NCBI GenBank assembly: GCA_900177435.1 | Contig: FXAI01000004.1 | Span: 248,001 to 312,000 of the forward strand | Length of the DNA stretch: 64,000 nt | Direction of reading: 5' to 3' | Source: Alteromonadaceae bacterium Bs31 | Lineage (GTDB): Bacteria > Pseudomonadota > Gammaproteobacteria > Pseudomonadales > Cellvibrionaceae | Shown: positions 39,141-47,910 of the stretch, one piece after another | Layout: the number at the start of each line of letters is the position of its first letter | Position numbering within the stretch: position 1 is the stretch's first letter | Notes under the pieces: model-generated | Databases searched by the model: none | Told to the model about the DNA's origin: nothing | What the model saw: only the letters and a program-made list of their open reading frames with translations | Translations under genes and position numbers: made by a program

Positions 39141-39790
39141 TATTCCTCTCCAAGTGAGTATCTTAGCTGTTCTACCCACTGAACTGTTTCCTTGTCTTCA
39201 TAATTTACTAGGTTTAAATACTTTAGGTAGTAGTTGTAGGCTTTAGGAATATCTTGATAATAAATATCGTATAGCAGTGCTAAATTGTAGTTGGCAAGCG
39301 TGTGATCTTTGTTGGAGGAGAGTGCCTTTTTTAGCGACTTTTCTGCTTCTTGAAAGCGGCCGGATTCCATTGCGATTAGAGCATTTAGGCTAAGGTAGCT
39401 AGCATTACCCGGTTTCTTTTGTAGAGCGATGCCCATATGTTTTGCCGCTTTATCCATGTCTTCCATTTTATAGTAGGCGAGAGCAAGGTTGGCGTCCGCA
39501 CTGGCCGGTGAGTTCTGGCCGCTCAACTTTTTAAACTGTTTGATGGCTTCCTCATAGTGTCCGTTTTTTATGAGTTCGGATGCATTGCGGAATTTTAGTT
39601 CGTCTGCGCTGTTAAAGCTTTCAAGGGCAATAGCTGGTTTTGCTTGCGGGGCATCCAAATTGACTTCTACATTTTCTTTTTCGGGTTGACTGCCGCAGCC
39701 AGCAAGTAGCAGTACTGCAGTAAGTAACGAAGCACTGAGTTTGTTAATTACAGTCTCCTGAAGCTTAATGTTGAATTTACTCACTTTCAA
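39140..39790 (-). CDS. TPR lipoprotein, 216 aa
   Basis: A 216-residue lipoprotein. A signal peptide with lipobox LLAGC (Cys32) is followed by a short flexible linker and about four tetratricopeptide repeats (residues 65-200): SELIKNGHYEEAIKQF, ADANLALAYYKMEDMDKAAKHM, SYLSLNALIAMESGRFQEAEKSL, ANYNLALLYDIYYQDIPKAYNYY. It overlaps the end of the 932-aa TPR gene by 14 bp. Predicted to sit at a membrane facing the periplasm as a docking platform. The partner is unknown. Confidence 0.75.
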   Translation of the reverse strand: MKVSKFNIKLQETVINKLSASLLTAVLLLAGCGSQPEKENVEVNLDAPQAKPAIALESFNSADELKFRNASELIKNGHYEEAIKQFKKLSGQNSPASADANLALAYYKMEDMDKAAKHMGIALQKKPGNASYLSLNALIAMESGRFQEAEKSLKKALSSNKDHTLANYNLALLYDIYYQDIPKAYNYYLKYLNLVNYEDKETVQWVEQLRYSLGEE

Positions 39791-42575
39791 ACACCTCCAC
39801 TTTACCCTTGCGAGAAAAGCGAACGGGAAATAGCTCCACTAGATTTTCATAGCTGGATTTCACCCACTTATTATAAGTGCCGTCTTTTACCCGCGAGAGG
39901 TTTGTTTCGTGAAATTCGATGGATTTTTCTTCAAAAGGAAATGCCTGGTCTTCCAGTAGAATATTGTATTGTTCCAATTCCTCTCCTGCCAACCTGGCCG
40001 GACGTTCGGAGTCCAAAAGGGCTTTGCTGAAGTGTAGATAGATACTGGCGATGGAATACGTTGCCTGGGTGGTTACTTCTGCCTGATTATAGGCGGAGGC
40101 TTGTCCATACAGTTTGATCGCTTCCTGCATAAATTGTTTTTTACGTTTCAAGTTTTTGGCCAAAGGTTCTGCGAGTTTTATCCGATCGAAACTCTCAGTT
40201 TTTTGCCCGGCCAGATCCAGTATAGTCGTCGCCGCGATATGGTTTGTGCGGTCGGTCTTAAGGCGATTACTGGTTTTTTTGTCGGTATTTTTTATTTTAT
40301 TTTGCCAGAAGTAGCGTTTACTAATGTCACCACTTTGACGATAGAGTTCGCTAAGCTTGTACATCGCCTCGATATTTTGAGGGTAAGGAGCAGGGTAGGT
40401 GTGTGCATAATCTCTATAGGAACGTATCGCTCCGGCAACATCTTCTTGCTTTTCATAGAGTTCGGCGGCCTGCCACAGCGCGGCCATTTTAACGTCAGCG
40501 CTATCATCCGCTTGAGCTAAGCGTTCCAGCTGTCGAGCGGCTTTATCATCCTGGTTGGACTTAAGGTAGGCTACTGATAACTGGCGAGATATCTCTTTGT
40601 TGCGCTTGTGGCCTGGGTAGCGCTTCTGGAAGCTTTCTATATAAAAAATGGCATCACTCCACAGTTCCTGTTTCATAGCTAAGCTGATAGCGTCATAGAG
40701 GCCGGTGGGTGCAAGTTCAGATCTTGGGTTACTTTCTGATATGCGGGAGAAATGTTTCAACGCTAGCACGGTATTCCCTGCATTTTTCTCAGCTTCAGCC
40801 TGTCGATAAATTGCCAAGCTAATGCTGTTCTGAATGGCTTTTTCCTGAGAGCTTGGAATTCGCTTGGACTGTAACAGGTCCAGAAAAGCGGATTCTGCTT
40901 CGGCATACTGTTTCTGCTCCAGGTATGAGCGTGCTTTTATGTTGTTTAAGTTAAATAATTGCTGTGATGAGAGATTAAGTGCGGCAAGTTCACTAATTGC
41001 AATGGCCGACTCATAGTCTTTAGCTCGATAACTCATTTCTGCAGCGTTGGTAATAATAACTGCTGAATTTTCGTCGTTGGGGTAAAGTTCGAGGTAGCGG
41101 CGCGAATATTCAATATGTTTGTTCAGCCAGTCTGATTTTTGTTTGCCAGAAGTGGATTCAAAAAGTTTGTTAGATAGCACAATTGTTGAATAGGCCGCGC
41201 TTTTATCCAGAATTAACTCACCGTCGTAAGCCGCATTTTCGAAATAAGCAATCGCCTTGCCGTCATCACCGGTGTCTGCCAATAGGTTGGCATATTGCGT
41301 GTTGATGCTGTCCTGTTTTGCAAAATTGGGGTAGTGCGTTAAATAGCGCTCGTACCATAAAGAGGCTTTGTTAAGGTCGCGTGCTTTTGACTTGCGCTGA
41401 TATTCGCTGTGATGATAGTTGGCTACGAGAACGATGTATTCTCTTAGGCGTTTTTCCAGCTTTTTCTTCGTCTCTTCATTGCTATTGTTTGTCCAGAAGC
41501 TTGAACCGGGGTTGTAGTTAACATACAACTTTTCGCTTTCCTCTCTAACCCTGTCCGTAAAATTACCCTCCTGCCAGATTTCGAGCACTCTCAGGTGCGC
41601 CAGAGGTTTTTCCGCTGCTTGAGGATGTTGCTCCATAAACAATTCCAGCGTTTGTACTGCATCGCTGAAACGCTCCTGTTGCAGGTATATATCTGCAACA
41701 ACCGTATAGGAGTGGAAGAGATAGCGGAAATCCGATTTGTCGGCGAAATACTCGTTTAGCCCCTCAGCGCCTCTCAGGTGAGAAAACACCAGGCCTATTG
41801 CACGAAAATATTCATCGAACTGATCTTTTTCAGTTTTATTTAGTTGCTCGGGCTCATCGAACTGGTGATAGGTAAGTGCTTGTAAGTAGTCATCAACAGC
41901 TTCGTGGTAGAGTTGCTGTTTATAGCGGGTCCAGCCACGTTTAAAGAGCGATTTTTCGTAAAATCGGTCATTCGTTGGTGTAAGAATTACCTCCGTGTAT
42001 GCGTCTTCAGCGCCAATAAAGTCACCAGAAATAAAGGCGTGTTCCCCTAAACGAAATTGGGCTTCCGCATAGAATTTAGATTCAGGATATTTGCTAACCA
42101 GTTGGTTCAATGCACTAATAGCTTCGGAATAGTTGCCTAATTGATCTTGAGTTCGTGCCAGCTGGTAGAGTGTTTGGTCGTTATCGTTGGCGTCGGGAAA
42201 GTCTCTCAAGGATTCACTGAGCAAGGTTACGGCTTTATGCAGCGACTGGGTGTATAGCTCGTCTTCCAGTTCCCCGCTTGAATCCACATCAGAATCTGCC
42301 AGGATCTTATTTGTTAAGTTCAGCTCCATAGCCGCGATGCGGTTAATCGCAGTTTGCCTGGATTTATCGTTTTTACTGGCGTTGCGAATATAGCTGTAAT
42401 AGGCCTGTTTAATTTCTTCTTCAGATTTTGGTTTAACAAACACATTGGATTGCATATTGGTGTCATCGCTTAAATCGATATCTGCCAGTGTTTGTTTTGT
42501 TTCAGAACTGCTACAAGCTACTAAAGTAAGCAGGCTGGCTGAAAGGAGAGAGAGTAAAGACGTTTTGCTTATCAT
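39777..42575 (-). CDS. Large TPR lipoprotein, 932 aa
   Basis: A 932-residue lipoprotein with signal peptide and lipobox LVAC (Cys21). Nearly the whole mature chain is helical with many TPR units, for example LYQLARTQDQLGNYSEAISALNQL, AEAQFRLGEHAFISGDFIGAEDAY and ALWQAAELYEKQEDVAGAIRSY. The pattern resembles large envelope TPR proteins that accompany TolQR/ExbBD-like motors (for example, GltD-type proteins of gliding bacteria), but that is likeness of architecture only. It overlaps the upstream 475-aa gene by 4 bp. It follows tssH in the same direction and may be read from the tss operon. Confidence 0.72.
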   Translation of the reverse strand: MISKTSLLSLLSASLLTLVACSSSETKQTLADIDLSDDTNMQSNVFVKPKSEEEIKQAYYSYIRNASKNDKSRQTAINRIAAMELNLTNKILADSDVDSSGELEDELYTQSLHKAVTLLSESLRDFPDANDNDQTLYQLARTQDQLGNYSEAISALNQLVSKYPESKFYAEAQFRLGEHAFISGDFIGAEDAYTEVILTPTNDRFYEKSLFKRGWTRYKQQLYHEAVDDYLQALTYHQFDEPEQLNKTEKDQFDEYFRAIGLVFSHLRGAEGLNEYFADKSDFRYLFHSYTVVADIYLQQERFSDAVQTLELFMEQHPQAAEKPLAHLRVLEIWQEGNFTDRVREESEKLYVNYNPGSSFWTNNSNEETKKKLEKRLREYIVLVANYHHSEYQRKSKARDLNKASLWYERYLTHYPNFAKQDSINTQYANLLADTGDDGKAIAYFENAAYDGELILDKSAAYSTIVLSNKLFESTSGKQKSDWLNKHIEYSRRYLELYPNDENSAVIITNAAEMSYRAKDYESAIAISELAALNLSSQQLFNLNNIKARSYLEQKQYAEAESAFLDLLQSKRIPSSQEKAIQNSISLAIYRQAEAEKNAGNTVLALKHFSRISESNPRSELAPTGLYDAISLAMKQELWSDAIFYIESFQKRYPGHKRNKEISRQLSVAYLKSNQDDKAARQLERLAQADDSADVKMAALWQAAELYEKQEDVAGAIRSYRDYAHTYPAPYPQNIEAMYKLSELYRQSGDISKRYFWQNKIKNTDKKTSNRLKTDRTNHIAATTILDLAGQKTESFDRIKLAEPLAKNLKRKKQFMQEAIKLYGQASAYNQAEVTTQATYSIASIYLHFSKALLDSERPARLAGEELEQYNILLEDQAFPFEEKSIEFHETNLSRVKDGTYNKWVKSSYENLVELFPVRFSRKGKVEVFESE

Positions 42576-43999
42576 TGTTGCGTGTCGAATAGTTTAGTCT
42601 GGCCAAATTGGGCCTGGCTGAGGTAGCTTACTAGGATGCCTCTATCGCTTTTGAGCTGTGTAAGCAGGTAGTCCTTTGCCTCTTGGTTTAATTGGTTCTG
42701 TGCAGATACGATAGCATTCTTCAATTTGGCATCTTCGATAGTAGAATGCAGAAATTCCAGGTTGCGCAGGCGCAGCTGGAGGTATTTTGGCAAGGCGAGT
42801 GTATGCTTTTCAAGGCGGTTTTCAATTTCAGCGCTCAACCCGACTTTGGTATTCTCCAGTGCTTTGAGGCTTTGATCGATAAGCCTGATTTTTCCGTTAT
42901 AGTAGGCGATAGCCTCTTCGTAGTGTGCCGATGCAAGCGTAGTCTGATGCATCTGCTCATGGGTAAAGGCAAACAGCAGGTAAGCCTCAGAAACGGAAAT
43001 ATGATTCTTGTTTTGATTTTTAAGGATGTTAAAAGCGTTTAGTGCACCGGCGTAATCCCCTTGGTTAAGCGCGCACAAGCCGATACCCAGCAAGGCTCGG
43101 TCCGCATATTGGCTGTCAACGGTAATACGCCTGAAACTGTCCCGCCCATTACGATAAAACTCGTGTTGCAGTTGGCTATAGCCCAACACAAGGTGTAAAC
43201 GGTTCTCGAATTCTTCCGAGGGTTTGCTGGAATCAGCTTTTAATGCAGTATCTATCGCAATTTTTGCATCTGTCCACCAACCTTGTCGGATAAATGCTAT
43301 GGCTCTATTGAGTTGGGCGTATACGTAGTAGGGGGACTCAGGTTTTATTTCATCGTAAAACTTTACGGCAGCTCTATGCTTTTTTTTGTTTTGTAGTGTT
43401 ACACCAAAAATAATGGTGGCGTAGTCGCCTTGATCTGCTGTGAGTGCATTTTTATTGTCAATGGCGCTTAGATGTGTAGCAGCTTTATCCCAATTGCCCA
43501 GCTGGTAATAGTAGTGGGCGAGATAATAGTGCATGCGAGAAATGGTGTCCGTATCCCCGTCTTCTAGAGCCCATTCAAATAATTCATCCGCCAGCGCGAA
43601 AGCCTGTTGATCAAGCATGTAAGAAAAGATACTTGCAACTTCAGGCTCATAAATGTTTTCTCTTAACTGTGCTCGGTTGACTTCAAGCTGCAGAATAGCG
43701 GAAACGTGATTTTCACTTTCTAACGCGATTTCGGTGTTTCGCCTGAGCGCTGAGAGTGAGTCGACTAAATATTTGGAATGAATTTTCGCTTTGGCGAGAG
43801 AATGGAAAGATTGTATCAGTACCTGTTGGTATTGGTCCTCTTGCTCATTTTTCTCTGCCTTCGCCCAGCTGGTTGCTTGGGCGAGCAGCAGCACTAAGGA
43901 TAGAATTACGTTTAACGCTCGTATCCCCTTAATGCCTCTATTCCTTTTAGCTACCCGTATTCCTGGTTCAGGTAGTAATGCTCCTATTGGATCCTGCAT
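42572..43999 (-). CDS. Exported TPR protein, 475 aa
   Basis: A 475-residue protein. A basic N-terminus (RVAKRNRGIKGIR) precedes a hydrophobic segment near residues 28-45 ending ATSWA, probably a cleaved signal peptide; a later start would give a shorter n-region. The rest is TPR-like, including YLAHYYYQLGNWDKAATHL, YAQLNRAIAFIRQGWW and LLGIGLCALNQGDYAGALNAF, then a C-terminal coiled-coil stretch. First of the TPR module; 67 bp separate it from tssH, and that gap holds a 14-bp hairpin. Function unknown. Confidence 0.7.
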   Translation of the reverse strand: MQDPIGALLPEPGIRVAKRNRGIKGIRALNVILSLVLLLAQATSWAKAEKNEQEDQYQQVLIQSFHSLAKAKIHSKYLVDSLSALRRNTEIALESENHVSAILQLEVNRAQLRENIYEPEVASIFSYMLDQQAFALADELFEWALEDGDTDTISRMHYYLAHYYYQLGNWDKAATHLSAIDNKNALTADQGDYATIIFGVTLQNKKKHRAAVKFYDEIKPESPYYVYAQLNRAIAFIRQGWWTDAKIAIDTALKADSSKPSEEFENRLHLVLGYSQLQHEFYRNGRDSFRRITVDSQYADRALLGIGLCALNQGDYAGALNAFNILKNQNKNHISVSEAYLLFAFTHEQMHQTTLASAHYEEAIAYYNGKIRLIDQSLKALENTKVGLSAEIENRLEKHTLALPKYLQLRLRNLEFLHSTIEDAKLKNAIVSAQNQLNQEAKDYLLTQLKSDRGILVSYLSQAQFGQTKLFDTQQ

Positions 44000-44025
44000 A
44001 TTTCACTTACACCATAATGTTAATG

Positions 44026-44059
44026 TTGGCGTAAACTTTTGTCCTAAAGTTTACGCCAA
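44026..44059. other. Perfect 14-bp stem-loop between tssH and the TPR genes
   Basis: The arms TTGGCGTAAACTTT (44026-44039) and AAAGTTTACGCCAA (44046-44059) are exact complements around a 6-nt loop. There is no T-run on either side, so it is not a standard terminator. It could stabilise or cut the mRNA between the two gene groups, or be a protein-binding site. Confidence 0.85.
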
Positions 44060-44066
44060 AAGACAC

Positions 44067-46763
44067 TTAACTGACTTGATAGCTAAAAACACCATCTTCG
44101 CTAACAGCAATGTGCACATTGTTAATCTCTTCTCCTTCCGCCATTCTACTTAAGCATTGGGTAGCTAGCGCAGGTAACATGCTTCGGGAAATGACGTTTT
44201 CAATATTTCGTGCACCGGTGTCGTTATCTTGGCAGTGGCCCACAATGTGAAGAACAACGTCTTCGTCGTAGCTGAAGGAGGCCTTGTACTGTTCCATCAG
44301 GCGCTTCTCAATCTTGCGCATATTAATGGCGCAAATTTTCAGCAGAATTTCGTCGTCCAATGGATAAAACGGAATTAAAGTGGTTCGCCCCAGGAATGCT
44401 GGTTTAAAATAGTTGAGTAGTTGAGGGCGGAAATTGTCCAGCAGTATGTCGATTTCCGGTTTTTCTTCGCTGGCTGCGCACATGGCTCGGATATGCTCTT
44501 CGCCAGCATTAGAGGTCATAATGATTACTGTATTGCGGAAATCAATATCGCGGCCTTCACCGTCTTTAATTGTGCCCTTATCAAACAGATTGTAAAAAAC
44601 ATCTTGAACGCCAGGGTGCGCCTTCTCCATCTCATCGAGCAGCACAACACTGTAGGGTTTTCTGCGTACGGCTTCGGTTAAAACGCCGCCTTCACCATAA
44701 CCTACGTAACCGGGAGGAGAGCCAAGCAGCATAGATACTTTATGCTCCTCTTTAAATTCAGACATGTTAATAACAGTGATATTTTGTTCGCCGCCATAGA
44801 GCAGGTCTGCAAGTGCAAGAGCGGTTTCAGTTTTACCCACACCACTTGGGCCAACCATGAAGAACACGCCAATGGGCTTACGTGGGTCCATTAGGCCTGC
44901 TCTGGAGGTTTTAATACTTTGTGCAATTGTCTCCAGTGCATGGTCTTGACCAATAACGCGCTGGCTAAGAGTATCCGCAAGTTTTAGAACAGACTGGATC
45001 TCATCAGAAACCATTTTGCCAACGGGAATTCCGGTCCAGTTTGCAACTACTTCTGCAATGGCCTGGCCATCCACATTCACCTGAATCATCGGTTCGTCTT
45101 GCTGAACGTCAGACAATTTTTCCATTACCGCTCTTATCTCGCTTTTTACGCTCTCTCGCTCATCATCATCAAGCGCTTGGGGAGCGTCTTCGCCTTCTTG
45201 TTGCGGCTTCATTCGCGCGTGGAAATCGTCTTCAATTTTTTGTTGCAGATCGTGAATTTGGTCAACAAGCTCACGCTCTTTGTCCCACTGTACCTCTTGC
45301 AGCGCCAGTTGCTCTTCCAGAGAAGCCTTTTCGCTTTCCAGCTCGGCGATTCGATTTTCACAGTTTCCCAGAGTGGCATTTTCGCGTTGTAGCGAAGTAA
45401 TATTGGTTCCACACTGGGTAATTCTCCGGCGCGTATCTTCAACCGCCGCCGGTGTTGCACTCTGACTGAGCGCGACACGAGCGCAGGCGGTATCAAGCAG
45501 GCTGACAGATTTGTCGGGTAGTTGGCGAGCGGTTATATAGCGGCTGGAAAGCTTAACCGAGTCCACGATCGCCTCATCCATAATGCGCACCTTGTGGTGT
45601 GCCTGAAGCATTTCTGAAATTGCACGCATCATATTGATGGCTTTTTCTTCACTGGGCTCTTCAATTTTTACTACCTGGAAACGGCGGGTTAGCGCAGGGT
45701 CTCGTTCAAAGTATTTTTTATACTCCGCCCAGGTAGTGGCAGCAATGGTTCGAAGCTCGCCTCGGGCAAGGGCTGGCTTCAGTAAATTCGCCGCATCGCC
45801 CTGGCCCTCTTTGCCGCCTGCGCCAATAAGCGTGTGCGCTTCATCAATAAACATGATGATGGGCTCGGGAGAAGCCTTTACTTCAGAAATGACCGACTTA
45901 AGACGATTTTCAAATTCGCCTTTTACGCTTGCGCCAGCTTGTAGTAAACCGAGGTCCAGGCTGCGGATGGTGACATTTTTTAGCGGGTCCGGTACATCGC
46001 CGGAAGCAATTCGTAAGGCGAAGCCTTCTACCACCGCTGTTTTACCTACGCCTGCCTCGCCGGTGAGGATAGGGTTGTTCTGACGACGACGTATAAGAAT
46101 ATCGATGATTTGTCGTATCTCCTCGTCGCGCCCCAAAACCGGATCAATTTTTCCGGATTTCGCCGCTGCGGTGAGGTTGACGGTAAATTTATCCAGTGCC
46201 GGGGACTTGCTGGGCACTCCACCTGGGGCAGCGCCATCAGCAGATGGTGCGTCTCCGCTGCTTACATCGGCATACATGTTTTTGGATTCACTCGTTGAGC
46301 CGACAAGGGCTCTCACCAGCTCGCGGAGGGATTCCGGTGGGATTTTTTGCAGTTGTCCAGACATGACACCAGTAGACCGGCGCAAGCTTTCATCCATCAT
46401 CATCGCGGCGAGAATATGCGCGGAAGTCGCCAAGGGGTGACCGTATTCAACAGAGGCGAGCATCCAGGCATTCTTGGCCAAGTCCACAATAGTGGGAGAC
46501 AGGGCTGGCGCACGGGAATTACCGGATTTTATTTTGTCGAGCTCTTTGTTAAGGTCCTGGTGAAATTTACCCAAATCTATATCGAACTTTTCTAAAATAG
46601 CGCGCAAATCGCTGTCTTCGATTTCCAATAGTTTTAACAGCCAGTGTTCAATTTCAACATTGTAGTGCGTGCGGGAGAGGCACAAGCCTGCGGCACCTTC
46701 CAAGGCATTTCGACTTACCTCGTTGAGCTTTCCAACCAGTGCTTTAAGATCAATACTAATCAT
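44067..46763 (-). CDS. clpV: T6SS AAA+ ATPase ClpV (TssH)
   Basis: An 898-residue Hsp100 ATPase that disassembles contracted TssB/TssC sheaths for reuse. A ClpV-type N domain covers residues 1-160; the first AAA+ has Walker A GEAGVGKTA and the second GPSGVGKTE; a coiled-coil middle region lies near 400-530. The ClpV-specific C-terminal part is complete. Clear from context with tssA-G upstream. ATG at 46763, 22 bp after the tssG stop. Confidence 0.97.
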   Translation of the reverse strand: MISIDLKALVGKLNEVSRNALEGAAGLCLSRTHYNVEIEHWLLKLLEIEDSDLRAILEKFDIDLGKFHQDLNKELDKIKSGNSRAPALSPTIVDLAKNAWMLASVEYGHPLATSAHILAAMMMDESLRRSTGVMSGQLQKIPPESLRELVRALVGSTSESKNMYADVSSGDAPSADGAAPGGVPSKSPALDKFTVNLTAAAKSGKIDPVLGRDEEIRQIIDILIRRRQNNPILTGEAGVGKTAVVEGFALRIASGDVPDPLKNVTIRSLDLGLLQAGASVKGEFENRLKSVISEVKASPEPIIMFIDEAHTLIGAGGKEGQGDAANLLKPALARGELRTIAATTWAEYKKYFERDPALTRRFQVVKIEEPSEEKAINMMRAISEMLQAHHKVRIMDEAIVDSVKLSSRYITARQLPDKSVSLLDTACARVALSQSATPAAVEDTRRRITQCGTNITSLQRENATLGNCENRIAELESEKASLEEQLALQEVQWDKERELVDQIHDLQQKIEDDFHARMKPQQEGEDAPQALDDDERESVKSEIRAVMEKLSDVQQDEPMIQVNVDGQAIAEVVANWTGIPVGKMVSDEIQSVLKLADTLSQRVIGQDHALETIAQSIKTSRAGLMDPRKPIGVFFMVGPSGVGKTETALALADLLYGGEQNITVINMSEFKEEHKVSMLLGSPPGYVGYGEGGVLTEAVRRKPYSVVLLDEMEKAHPGVQDVFYNLFDKGTIKDGEGRDIDFRNTVIIMTSNAGEEHIRAMCAASEEKPEIDILLDNFRPQLLNYFKPAFLGRTTLIPFYPLDDEILLKICAINMRKIEKRLMEQYKASFSYDEDVVLHIVGHCQDNDTGARNIENVISRSMLPALATQCLSRMAEGEEINNVHIAVSEDGVFSYQVS

Positions 46764-46785
46764 GCTGCCATCCTTATTGTTCGTT

Positions 46786-47910
46786 TTAATTCGAAGAAAC
46801 AGTAATATTTAATAATTGTTCGCCAGCCTGCTCACGACTGGCGTTATCACCAGAAAGCCAGGTGCTCCATCCCATAATGGGCGGTTCTTCTTTGCTGAGC
46901 GAAACCCGCTGGCTGATCTCTTTTCGCTTTACCAGAATATTGAATTCATAGTCGTGCTCCATACCCAGATATAGCCGCACTAGTTCGTTGAGTGCTTTCA
47001 TGTTGCTGCTGCCTGGGGCGAAGGCCTGATGTTGCTTTTGGTTGAGAGGGCCAATGGAGATACTCACTTTACCTTGAGCAAACCAGCCTTTGCGACCGAG
47101 CATACAATTGCGCCCAAGGTTGGCATTTTGCCCAAGAGGCATGCCTTCGTAGGGAAGGCGTGTTCTAACGTCATCTATCAAATCCTGCCACTGACCGACA
47201 AATTCTTCAATGTTAACGGGTACAGAAAAATAGTCTGCAATTATCTGTTTTAAATTTTCCGCTGTGCGTACTTGTTGGCAAAACAGACCGCCGTAAAACA
47301 GCAGCGATTCATCCGCGATACTACTGCGTTTTTGTAGGCCTTCGGAACCCAGCCCAATGAGCGACAGTAGTGCGAAGGTATGATTGTCCACTTGAGATTT
47401 TGGTTTACTGGCTTTTTGCAAGTCCAAATGCTGCTGTTCATAGCTTAGTGGTAGCCGGTATTTACGGCTTGCCTGGTAAAACAGTGAAGTAATACGGTGG
47501 TTAAAAATATTTAAGTAGTTTATAAATGAACGATCACGCTTCTTAAGGCGTTGCAGTGCCAGTTCGCTGTAATGATAGGGCAAAATACCCATGCTACCCG
47601 TAAGCCCAAGGAAATTAGCGCTTATTTGCCATGTTGGCTCCGAGGCGGTAGAACTTTCTTTAATGTATTCAACTTCCTGGATGGGAAAAGCCAGCGAAGG
47701 GTTGCCAACTAAGCGAATAGATTCTTTGTTTGGCGGCGAAAACTGTCCAACAGTATGTTCATTTTCAGCACTTGATTCCTGCTTGTCTTTATTTCGGAAC
47801 ACAATACTGCGTTCAAGTAGTCTAACTACCTGAATAAAGGAGAATCGGCCAGTGTGCTGTTTAAGCTTGGCGATTACAGAAGTATTTTTTCGCCAGCTCT
47901 CGGAGGACAT
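46786..47910 (-). CDS. tssG: T6SS baseplate protein TssG
   Basis: A 374-residue TssG (VasB/ImpH) protein. KLKQHTGRFSFIQVVRLLER at the start, NFLGLTGSMGILPYHYSEL near residue 95 and LGRNCMLGRKGWFAQGKVSISIGPL near 265 are family signatures. TssG joins two TssF in the baseplate wedge with TssE and TssK. It starts 37 bp inside the tssF end, so the two are read in overlapping frames with coupled translation. Confidence 0.95.
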   Translation of the reverse strand: MSSESWRKNTSVIAKLKQHTGRFSFIQVVRLLERSIVFRNKDKQESSAENEHTVGQFSPPNKESIRLVGNPSLAFPIQEVEYIKESSTASEPTWQISANFLGLTGSMGILPYHYSELALQRLKKRDRSFINYLNIFNHRITSLFYQASRKYRLPLSYEQQHLDLQKASKPKSQVDNHTFALLSLIGLGSEGLQKRSSIADESLLFYGGLFCQQVRTAENLKQIIADYFSVPVNIEEFVGQWQDLIDDVRTRLPYEGMPLGQNANLGRNCMLGRKGWFAQGKVSISIGPLNQKQHQAFAPGSSNMKALNELVRLYLGMEHDYEFNILVKRKEISQRVSLSKEEPPIMGWSTWLSGDNASREQAGEQLLNITVSSN

